Positions 1 to 5,948 of a stretch of DNA of 45,808 nt are shown one piece after another. The first letter of the stretch is position 1. Each line of letters starts with the position of its first letter. The stretch is from Streptomyces sp. (GTDB taxonomy: Bacteria > Actinomycetota > Actinomycetes > Streptomycetales > Streptomycetaceae). The position numbers and the translations under genes are program-made. Where the stretch lies: contig NZ_JAEKKT010000212.1 of assembly GCF_019510245.1 (NCBI RefSeq), positions 1 to 45,808 on the forward strand. The letters are read 5' to 3'. Below the pieces are notes generated by a model, which was given only the letters and a program-made list of their open reading frames with translations, ran no database searches and had not been told where the DNA came from.

Positions 1-91
1 CGGTGCCGATGTAGTTGTGGTTGAGCATCCGGGCTTCTTCCTGAGCCAGGACGACAACCCGCCGCGCGCGGTCGGTGAACCTCTCGAACAT
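1..91 (-). CDS. clpC: ClpC AAA+ unfoldase, N-terminal fragment (runs off window)
   Basis: Only the first 30 codons are in the window. They read MFERFTDRARRVVVLAQEEA and continue into an N-H-N-Y-I-G-T segment, which is the start of the Clp N-domain of actinobacterial ClpC. The ATG at 91-89 is preceded by a GAGGAG ribosome site. ClpC is the ATP-driven unfoldase that feeds substrates to ClpP in the cytoplasm. The AAA+ modules lie outside the window, so nothing can be said about their integrity. A ClgR-type box about 205 bp upstream (297-310) suggests stress control. Confidence 0.93.
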   Translation of the reverse strand, partial: MFERFTDRARRVVVLAQEEARMLNHNYIGT

Positions 92-522
92 CGTTAATCG
101 CTCCTCAGAGCGGTCAGGCAGTGGGGGGAACTTCCCCTCTCTGTCCTTCCGCAGCTTAGTCCCGCAAGCGGGGACCGCTCATTCCAACTGCCGACACCGT
201 CGATGGCCTCCCTGACCCCGAACGCCGACATCTGCTCCAACCCGATGGTGCGAGACGATGTTCCCGCAGGCCAGGCAGTTACCCTTTCCGTCAGTACGCC
301 GATGGCGAACGTGAGACGGCCTCGCCTGCGTGTCGCCCCCTCCCACTAGGGATGTCTTACCCGCAGCTACGGACAGTCCATGCCGTGGGCCCCCGGTCCC
401 TCCGCTACGGGCGAACAACCTTGCGTCCCTCCGGACCCCCGCATGCCCGCATTTCCGGAACCCTGCGCAGTCACACGCGCACCCAGCGTAACCTGGACGG
501 CCTCGGGAGGGTTCCACCAGGC
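92..522. other. Divergent intergenic region clpC / hypothetical gene
   Basis: These 431 bases separate clpC (leftward) from the rightward hypothetical gene. The only recognisable signal is the ClgR-type box at 297-310. Open frames here, including an in-frame upstream ATG at 352 for the rightward gene and a leftward frame across 179-691, lack a convincing ribosome site or family resemblance. I treat the stretch as regulatory. Confidence 0.6.
297..310 (-). promoter_or_regulatory. ClgR-type operator upstream of clpC
   Basis: On the minus strand the sequence reads GTTCGC, five bases (CATCG), then GCG. This is an exact match to the GTTCGC-N5-GCG core described for ClgR, the activator of clp and lon genes in Streptomyces. 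It lies about 205 bp upstream of the clpC start and reads toward it. The assignment rests on motif and position only. Confidence 0.6.
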
Positions 523-1209
523 ATGGCTGGCACAGCACCTCTGGCCGCTTCAACGGTCCCTCACCCCCGTCGTCCGTTCGATTCCGCTTCCGGTTCCGAG
601 TGCGGCGCCGGTTCCGGTTCGGGCACCGTACGGCACTGGTACGAGAACGATCTGGGATGGGCAACGGTGCCCGCGGCTCCCGGAGAGCCACTGCGGCTGG
701 TCACGGGCGTGCGCTTCGACGTGCTGGAGGTGCCGGCGCGGGCGGGCGTGCGAGCGCTCAGGCACCTGCTGCCGGGCTCTCCGGTGGCCCTTCAGGGCGA
801 CAGGATGCGGCTGCTGGTGGCGGCGGGCAGCGCGGAGGAGCTGCCGGGGCTGCTGGCCTGGCTGGAGTGGGGCGCACCGGCCCTCGATCTCGGCCTGCGG
901 GCACTGGGCGCCGGGGGCGCGATGGACGCGCCGACCCGGCCCGGTCCCGCGGTCACCGGGATCCGGCCGCCGTCCGGATCCGCCGGGGCCCCGGCCGGGC
1001 CCGTGCAGGGGGCCGCCGTCTGGTTGCGGCCCCCCGAGTCGGGGTGCGAGGTCGAGGCCTCGCTGCCGACGCTGTCGGCCATGGGGGGCGTCAAAGGCGC
1101 CCCCGATCTCGTACGGCTCGTGCACACGGTGGCCACGGAGTGCCACCGCGTCCGGCTGCGGCGCGTGGGCCACGGGCCGGAGGACAGTCAGGCGTTCGCG
1201 TCCTCGTAG
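523..1209 (+). CDS. Conserved Streptomyces hypothetical protein (SCO3374-like)
   Basis: I recognise this as the Streptomyces-restricted protein found between clpC and lsr2; its function is unknown. The start at 523 (MAGTAPLAAS) gives 228 residues and has a GGGAGG at 505-510; an in-frame ATG at 352 would add 57 residues of low-complexity sequence. The conserved part is the stretch W-Y-E-N-D-L-G-W through the R-L-L-V-A-A-G-S-A-E-E-L region and a W-L-E-W-G motif (roughly residues 40-120). No signal peptide or membrane segment is visible. Its 3' end overlaps the convergent end of lsr2 by 22 bases, so the two transcripts are antisense there. Confidence 0.8.
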   Translation: MAGTAPLAASTVPHPRRPFDSASGSECGAGSGSGTVRHWYENDLGWATVPAAPGEPLRLVTGVRFDVLEVPARAGVRALRHLLPGSPVALQGDRMRLLVAAGSAEELPGLLAWLEWGAPALDLGLRALGAGGAMDAPTRPGPAVTGIRPPSGSAGAPAGPVQGAAVWLRPPESGCEVEASLPTLSAMGGVKGAPDLVRLVHTVATECHRVRLRRVGHGPEDSQAFASS

Positions 1210-1523
1210 GCCTGGCGAATCGTCGCCGGAACACGGCCGCGGTCGTTCACGTCGTAACCGTTCTCCTTGGCCCACGCGCGAATCTGCGCGGTGTCCTGGC
1301 TGCCGCCGGAAGCCGCACGCGCCTTTCCGCGTCCGCCCGAAGCACGGCCGCCGGTACGCCGGCCGCCCTTGACATAGGGGTCGAGAAGGCCGCGCAGCTT
1401 GTCCGCATTGGCGGTCGTGAGGTCGATCTCGTACGTCTTGCCGTCCAACGCGAACGTCACGGTCTCGTCCGCCTCGCCGCCGTCGAGGTCGTCGACAAGA
1501 AGGACCTGAACCTTCTGTGCCAC
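1188..1523 (-). CDS. lsr2: Lsr2 nucleoid-associated protein / xenogeneic silencer
   Basis: The 111-residue product begins V(M)AQKVQVLLVDDLDGGEAD, has the N-terminal beta-hairpin/dimerisation domain (about 1-55), a Gly/Arg/Lys-rich linker (about 52-75) and a C-terminal DNA-binding domain with the Arg-Gly-Arg hook in NDRGRVPATI (about 93-102). Lsr2 binds AT-rich DNA through that hook and silences acquired and specialised-metabolism genes. The GTG at 1523-1521 is chosen because of an AAAGGAAA ribosome site just upstream; an ATG five codons earlier is less likely. Upstream lies a clear -10 and a tandem octamer filling the promoter spacer (1590-1618), suggesting repressor control. Confidence 0.95.
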   Translation of the reverse strand: MAQKVQVLLVDDLDGGEADETVTFALDGKTYEIDLTTANADKLRGLLDPYVKGGRRTGGRASGGRGKARAASGGSQDTAQIRAWAKENGYDVNDRGRVPATIRQAYEDANA

Positions 1524-1589
1524 CGGATTTCCTTTCATCGATAACTTCAGGGCCGGGGGCCTGCGGCGCCCGCCGTTTCGCCGCCCCCT

Positions 1590-1618
1590 GTTATATGCAG
1601 TACTGCAGTACGTCGGAA
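1590..1618 (-). promoter_or_regulatory. lsr2 promoter with tandem octamer in the -35/-10 spacer
   Basis: On the minus strand a -10 hexamer TATAAC (1595-1590) is preceded by two head-to-tail copies of GTACTGCA (1611-1596). They also form the 12-bp palindrome GTACTGCAGTAC and sit where the spacer of a promoter should be. A weak -35 (TTCCGA) would be at 1618-1613. The predicted start near 1583 gives a leader of about 60 bases. A repressor bound here would block polymerase directly. The cognate protein is unknown; Lsr2 itself or the nearby BlaI-type protein are candidates by context only. Confidence 0.5.
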
Positions 1619-1800
1619 AGCAAACCGCTTTTGCGGGAAAAACACAAACCCCTGGCAGAGACCGAGGGGCCCGCTCCCACCCGGAAACATGCGCGTTTCG
1701 GACATAGGGCACCGGGGCAAGGGGGGATGCCCGGAATAGCGGGCCGATCTCGGGCCCATCTCCGTCCATCTCTGCCTCGACGGCCCTTGTGTCAGCCCGC

Positions 1801-1840
1801 GATCCCTCAGGATCCTTCAGGATCCCTCTCGACCCCTCTC
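1801..1840. repeat. Four imperfect 10-bp tandem repeats
   Basis: The units gatccctcag, gatccttcag, gatccctctc and gacccctctc follow each other without gaps. They lie immediately downstream of the leftward acetyltransferase gene. Function is unknown; the copy number may be variable between strains. Confidence 0.7.
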
Positions 1841-1845
1841 GGCGA

Positions 1846-2379
1846 TCACAGATGCAGAAGCATCCGACTGTTGCCCAAGGTGTTCGGTTTCACTCGTTCG
1901 AGTCCCAGGAACTCAGCGACACCCTCGTCATAGGAACGCAGCAGCTCCGCGTAGACATCGGTGTCCACGGGTGTCTCACCGATCTCCACGAAGCCGTGCT
2001 TCCCGAAGAACTCGACTTCGAAGGTCAGACAGAAAACGCGGCGAACACCAAGCCAACGTGCGGTCTCCAGCAACTTCTCCAGCAACTGATGACCGACACC
2101 GGCGCCCTTGAGGCCCCGGTTCACCGCGAGAGTGCGCACTTCCGCGAGGTCTTCCCACATCACGTGCAGTGCGCCGCAGCCGACGACCTCGGCGTTGTCG
2201 TCGCGTTCCGCGACCCAGAACTCCTGGATGTCCTCGTAAAGCGTCACGGTGGCTTTGTCGAGCAGGATGCGGTCGCGAACGTACACGTCGAGGAGGCGGC
2301 GCACGGCCGGGACATCGCTGGTCCGGGCCCGCCGGACGGTGATGGCTTTTGCGGTGACTTCGGGGCGCGTCGCTGACAT
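1846..2379 (-). CDS. GNAT-family amino-acid N-acetyltransferase
   Basis: The 177-residue protein is a single GNAT fold (about 14-155). Visible motifs are the N-terminal ITVRRARTSDVPAVRRLLD strand/helix, the VVGCGALHVMWEDLAEVRTLAV core strands and the acetyl-CoA pyrophosphate loop in VNRGLKGAGVGHQLLEKLLE (R/Q-x-x-G-x-G/A form). The late segment FFGKHGFVEI is typical of the amino-acid N-acetyltransferases that make N-acetylglutamate in actinobacteria (ArgA-like, Rv2747 type), so glutamate acetylation at the head of arginine synthesis is the best guess. The ATG at 2379 lies 9 bases after the stop of the BlaI-type gene, implying co-transcription. The substrate is inferred, not shown. Confidence 0.85.
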   Translation of the reverse strand: MSATRPEVTAKAITVRRARTSDVPAVRRLLDVYVRDRILLDKATVTLYEDIQEFWVAERDDNAEVVGCGALHVMWEDLAEVRTLAVNRGLKGAGVGHQLLEKLLETARWLGVRRVFCLTFEVEFFGKHGFVEIGETPVDTDVYAELLRSYDEGVAEFLGLERVKPNTLGNSRMLLHL

Positions 2380-2388
2380 GAGCGGACG

Positions 2389-2823
2389 CTATCGCCCGCC
2401 GGCGTCCGTCGCCGAGCCGGGGTTCTCCTCTCGCGGAGCCGCCCGGTCTTCCCTCTCGCTATCCGGGCCCTGCACGATGCGTACGGCGTCCCGGAGGGCC
2501 TGGCGCTGTTCGTCGCTCATCATCCCGAAGAAGGCGACGAGCGCGGCGGCCGGGTTGTCGCTCTGCGACCATGCGTCGTTCATCAGGGCGGCTGCGTAGG
2601 CGGCCCGGGTGGAGACGGCCTCATACCGATAGGCACGCCCTTCGGCCTCCCGCCGGACCCAGCCCTTCTGATGGAGATTGTCCAGAACGGTCATCACCGT
2701 GGTGTACGCGATGGACCGTTCCTGCTGAAGGTCTTCCAGGACTTCTCGAACGGTCACCGGGCGGTTCCACTTCCACACCCGCGTCATGACCGCGTCTTCG
2801 AGTTCTCCCAATGGGCGAGGCAC
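2389..2823 (-). CDS. BlaI/MecI/CopY-family transcriptional regulator
   Basis: The 144-residue protein starts (GTG) PRPLGELEDAVMTRVWKWNR and carries the winged-helix domain of the BlaI/MecI family: TVREVLEDLQQERSIAYTTV (recognition helix around 37-50) followed by MTVLDNLHQKGWVRREAEGRAYRYE (wing). The C-terminal half (about 80-118) is the helical dimerisation part with FFGMMSDEQRQALRDA. No BlaR1-type M56 protease-sensor gene is adjacent, so it is not a canonical beta-lactam pair. It leads a two-gene unit with the acetyltransferase. No clear ribosome site precedes the GTG. A TATTGT a few bases upstream could serve as the -10 of a leaderless transcript. Confidence 0.88.
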   Translation of the reverse strand: MPRPLGELEDAVMTRVWKWNRPVTVREVLEDLQQERSIAYTTVMTVLDNLHQKGWVRREAEGRAYRYEAVSTRAAYAAALMNDAWSQSDNPAAALVAFFGMMSDEQRQALRDAVRIVQGPDSEREDRAAPREENPGSATDAGGR

Positions 2824-2953
2824 AGCTCAGAACAATAGTGGGAGATCTCGCCAATGGCGTGCCGGACGTGCACTTTCATCAACAAAGGCGAACAAAAGGG
2901 GCGTACACCCCGGAAAGGCGGTACACGCCAGCGGGCGCGGCCCGGGCTGGCCC

Positions 2954-3133
2954 TCAGGCGCCGTCGGTCTTGGTGACGGCGGCCTGGCGGGCGTTCTCCG
3001 CAAAGGCCGCGTCGACGGCGGCGTCCTCCTTGGCCTTGGCGGCCCCGCCCTGGGTCTTCACGATCACCCGGACCAGACCGATGAAGAAGACGGCCATGAC
3101 GACCGGAGGAACGAGCGCGGAGACGTAGTCCAT
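2954..3133 (-). CDS. Small single-pass membrane protein, unknown function
   Basis: The product is 59 residues, starting MDYVSALVPPVVMAVFFIGL. One hydrophobic helix spans about residues 7-25, followed by an Ala/Lys/Glu-rich cytoplasmic tail (KAKEDAAVDAAFAENARQAA). The layout (short outside end, one helix, charged tail) recurs in Streptomyces at this locus, but no role is known to me. It is leftward, between the BlaI-type gene and the next hypothetical, with about 130 untranslated bases downstream. Confidence 0.75.
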   Translation of the reverse strand: MDYVSALVPPVVMAVFFIGLVRVIVKTQGGAAKAKEDAAVDAAFAENARQAAVTKTDGA

Positions 3134-3216
3134 GGGTCCAGGGTAGCCACGGAGTATCGGGCGAAAGGGGTGGGGTGGGCGAACCACTCCGCAACCCCCC
3201 GCCAGCTGCCGTTTTC

Positions 3217-3864
3217 TCAGCCCGCGGCGAGTTGCTGCGGGGGCCCGGCGGGCGGCGCGGCGGGCCGGCGCCGCGGAAAGACCTCGCCCGGTGTGGGAAT
3301 GGGCCGCTTCGGCACGGCGGGCTCGGGAGCCGCGGGCCGCGGCGCGGGCCGCTCCGCGGGCTTCTCCTTGGGCTTCTTCTCCGGCTCCTTGGCCACCCCG
3401 CCCGGCAGAGCCGTCAGCCGGACCCTGGAGGCCGGGACGGCAGGTGCCGGCACCTTCCGGGCCCCTTGGGCGAGCCGGGCCCGCACATCGCGCTCGGCGA
3501 GCTCCTGGCAGCGCCCGAGCAGAGCGGCGGCACCGGCGTTCCCCCGCAGCGCCCGCAGCGCGGCGAGGTCGTCCGGGGTGGGCCGGTGCCCGGCCCCCAG
3601 CGCCTCCTCCAGAACGGCGAGGTAACCGACCACCGTCCCCGGCAGGGCCGCACGGTACCGAGCCAGATCGGCCACCAGGAAGGCACGCAGCCGGGCCCCC
3701 TCGCCGATCGCCTCGTCGAGCGACTCGGCGAGCCGATGACAGTCCTTGACGTCCTCGGCGGAGACGGGACCGGGGTGAAGGGCGAGGGCGAGAGCACGGC
3801 GGAGCACACGCAGCTCCTCCGCACCGAACGCCATGCCGCCGCGGGATCCGTATGGCGTGGGCAT
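3217..3864 (-). CDS. Conserved Streptomyces hypothetical protein
   Basis: From the ATG at 3864 (MPTPYGSRGGMAFGAEELRV) the protein has 215 residues. The N-terminal half is helical with an ordered E-E-L-R-V-L-R-R-A-L-A-L-A start and a Leu/Ala-rich core to about residue 135. The C-terminal 70 residues are Pro/Lys/Ala-rich and probably disordered. No signal peptide or membrane segment is seen and no family is recognised. The longer frame start at 3996 runs through an AT-richer promoter-like stretch (3870-3900), so 3864 is preferred. Confidence 0.72.
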   Translation of the reverse strand: MPTPYGSRGGMAFGAEELRVLRRALALALHPGPVSAEDVKDCHRLAESLDEAIGEGARLRAFLVADLARYRAALPGTVVGYLAVLEEALGAGHRPTPDDLAALRALRGNAGAAALLGRCQELAERDVRARLAQGARKVPAPAVPASRVRLTALPGGVAKEPEKKPKEKPAERPAPRPAAPEPAVPKRPIPTPGEVFPRRRPAAPPAGPPQQLAAG

Positions 3865-3995
3865 GGACCGAAGATACGCGTAAATCAGACAAACTCGACA
3901 TACCGACCAGGTGTGGCGCAACAGGTCCACCCACCTGGCCGCCGCCGACCGATAGCGCCCGCCCGAGGCCGGAGGACGAAAGCCGGTCGGCACCA

Positions 3996-4137
3996 CATCA
4001 GCCCGTCCGGCGTTTGAGGACGAGGCCGTTCAGGCCGAAGCGGGGGTCCGGGGGCGGCAGCCCCCGAAATGGGCGGTCAAAGGGGGCCCACCCCCTGGAA
4101 GGACGGGACGGGTAGGGGCGGCGGGGGCGGGGAAAAC
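3996..4137. repeat. Interspersed Streptomyces intergenic repeat
   Basis: The stretch starting atcagcccgtccggcgtttg, continuing through a G/C-rich stem (cgggggtccgggggcggcagcccccg is at 4040-4065) and ending near ggtaggggcggcgggggcgg, is the common short intergenic element I know from many Streptomyces genomes. It lies downstream of coaX and upstream of the hypothetical at 3217-3864. It contains GGGGG/CCCCC stems (4082-4095) that could terminate the coaX transcript. Confidence 0.7.
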
Positions 4138-4159
4138 CACGCCAGCCCCCACCGTCCGC

Positions 4160-4957
4160 TCACATCCGCGACACGTTCCGCTCGTACACCAGCCGCAACC
4201 CCACCAGCGTCAGCCACGGCTCATGCTCGTCGATCACCGACGACTCCCCCAGCACCATCGGCGCCAGCCCACCCGTCGCGATCACCGTCACATCGTCCGG
4301 ATCATCGGCCAGCTCCCGCGCCATCCGCCCGACCACCCCGTCGACCTGCCCGGCGAACCCGTACACGATGCCCGCCTGCATCGCCTCCACCGTGTTCTTC
4401 CCGATCACACTCCGCGGCCGAGCCACCTCGATCTTCCGCAGCTGCGCCCCCTTGACGCCCAGCGCCTCAACCGAGATCTCGATACCGGGCGCGATCACAC
4501 CCCCGACGTACTCCCCGCGCGCGGACACCGCGTCGAAGGTCGTCGCCGTCCCGAAGTCGACGACGATCGCCGGCCCCCCGAACAGCTCGACGGCGGCGAC
4601 CGCGTTGATGATCCGGTCGGCGCCGACCTCCTTGGGGTTGTCGGTGAGGATCGGCACCCCGGTCTTCACCCCGGGCTCCACCAGCACCGCCGGCACATCG
4701 CCGTAGTACCGCCGCGTGACCTCGCGCAGCTCGTGCAGCACGCTCGGCACGGTCGCGCAGATCGCGATCCCGTCGATGCCGTCGCCCAGCTCGTCGCCGA
4801 GCAGCGGGTGCATGCCCATCAGGCCCTGGAGGAGCACCGCCAGCTCGTCCGCGGTACGGCGCGCGTCCGTGGAGATGCGCCAGTGCTCGACGATGTCCTC
4901 GCCGTCGAAGAGCCCGAGGACGGTGTGTGTGTTGCCGACGTCGATCGTGAGGAGCAT
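4160..4957 (-). CDS. coaX: Type III pantothenate kinase
   Basis: CoaX phosphorylates pantothenate with ATP in the first step of CoA synthesis in the cytoplasm. The 265-residue length is normal. The ASKHA-fold phosphate loop MLLTIDVGNTHTVLGLFDG (1-19), the pantothenate/catalytic region NPKEVGADRIINAVAA (about 105-120), the second phosphate motif VVDFGTATTFDAVS and ATGGLAPMV near the C-terminus are all present. The ATG follows the nadC stop by four bases with a GGAG site inside the nadC end, so it is the last gene of the DUF2520-panC-nadB-nadC-coaX operon. Type III kinases are not feedback-inhibited by CoA, as known for the family. Confidence 0.96.
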   Translation of the reverse strand: MLLTIDVGNTHTVLGLFDGEDIVEHWRISTDARRTADELAVLLQGLMGMHPLLGDELGDGIDGIAICATVPSVLHELREVTRRYYGDVPAVLVEPGVKTGVPILTDNPKEVGADRIINAVAAVELFGGPAIVVDFGTATTFDAVSARGEYVGGVIAPGIEISVEALGVKGAQLRKIEVARPRSVIGKNTVEAMQAGIVYGFAGQVDGVVGRMARELADDPDDVTVIATGGLAPMVLGESSVIDEHEPWLTLVGLRLVYERNVSRM

Positions 4958-4961
4958 GGGG

Positions 4962-5948
4962 TCACTCCGCCTCGCGCAGGTCCAGGCCGATGTCCAGGAT
5001 CGGCGAGGAGTGGGTGAGGGCGCCGACGGCCAGGAAGTCCACGCCCGTCTCGGCGTACGCCCGCGCGTTGTCCAGCGTGAGCCGCCCGGACGCCTCCAGG
5101 AACGCGCGCCCGCCGACGATCGCGACGGCCTCCTCGCACTCCCCCGGCGTGAAGTTGTCCAGAAGGATCAGGTCGGCGCCCGCGTCGACGACCTCGCGCA
5201 GCTGGTGCAGGGTGTCGACCTCGACCTCGATCGCCAGCTCCGGGAACGCCTCCCGGACCGCCTTGAAGGCCTGCCTGACGCCGCCGGCGGCGACCACGTG
5301 GTTGTCCTTGACCAGGGCCGCGTCGGAGAGCGACATGCGGTGGTTGACGCCGCCGCCGCTGCGCACCGCGAACTTCTCCAGCGACCGGAGCCCCGGAGTG
5401 GTCTTCCGGGTGTCACGCACGCGTGCCTGCGTGCCCTCCAGGGCGTCCGCCCACGCGCGTGTGGCGGTCGCGATGCCGGAGAGCCGGTTCAGGATGTTCA
5501 GCGCGCTGCGCTCGGCCGTGAGCAGGTCGCGGGTGCGGGTGGTGATCGAGAGCAGCTTCTGCCCGGCCTCGACCCGGTCGCCGTCCTCCACGTGCCGCTC
5601 GACCTCGAACTCGTCGGTGCAGATCACGGAGACGACGGCCTCGGCGACCCGGAGGCCCGCGACGACTCCGGCCTCGCGCGCCACGAAGTCGCCGGTCGAC
5701 ACGGCCTCCTCGGGGATCGTGGCGACGGTCGTCACGTCCACGCCGCCGGCCAGGTCCTCCTGGACGGCCACGTTGGCGATGTCCTCGACCTCGATGGGGT
5801 CGAGCCCGGCGGCGGCCAGCAGCTCGGCGAGCGCGGGGTCGAGCCCGCACTCCAGGTACTCCTCGTCGCCCTCGGCGCCACAGGCACAGCCGTCGCCGCA
5901 GCCGCCGCCGTCGGCGAGGGGAAGGTCGTTGGTGCTCACGTCTGTCAC
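4962..5948 (-). CDS. nadC: Nicotinate-nucleotide pyrophosphorylase (carboxylating)
   Basis: NadC converts quinolinate and PRPP to nicotinate mononucleotide. The 328-residue protein has the quinolinate phosphoribosyltransferase N-domain (about 45-150) and alpha/beta-barrel C-domain (RKTTPGLRSLEKFAVRSGGG and NHRMSLSDAALVKDNH with substrate-binding Arg/His/Lys; LDNFTPGE; EASGRLTLDNARAYAETGVD). The GTG start overlaps the nadB stop by four bases (GTGA). It carries a roughly 40-residue N-terminal extension with a Cys cluster (CGDGCAC at about 17-23 plus a Cys at about 34) that is absent from the enzyme core. That extension could bind metal, but this is not shown. Confidence 0.96.
   Translation of the reverse strand: MTDVSTNDLPLADGGGCGDGCACGAEGDEEYLECGLDPALAELLAAAGLDPIEVEDIANVAVQEDLAGGVDVTTVATIPEEAVSTGDFVAREAGVVAGLRVAEAVVSVICTDEFEVERHVEDGDRVEAGQKLLSITTRTRDLLTAERSALNILNRLSGIATATRAWADALEGTQARVRDTRKTTPGLRSLEKFAVRSGGGVNHRMSLSDAALVKDNHVVAAGGVRQAFKAVREAFPELAIEVEVDTLHQLREVVDAGADLILLDNFTPGECEEAVAIVGGRAFLEASGRLTLDNARAYAETGVDFLAVGALTHSSPILDIGLDLREAE

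Larger units (their letters stand above)
1524..1845. other. lsr2 upstream region
   Basis: This 322-base gap holds the lsr2 promoter and leader (1524-1618), a small hairpin around 1626-1640 with arms CCGC/GCGG, a stretch with no visible feature, and four imperfect 10-bp tandem repeats at 1801-1840 just past the stop of the acetyltransferase gene. No coding frame in it is convincing. Confidence 0.6.

Noticed and set aside
179..691. Minus-strand 170-codon frame upstream of clpC
   Set aside because: It overlaps the ClgR-type box and the opposite-strand gene, is Arg-rich and shows no family resemblance.
2389..2823. BlaI-type gene as part of a beta-lactam resistance pair
   Set aside because: No BlaR1/MecR1 protease or beta-lactamase gene is adjacent; its neighbour is an acetyltransferase.
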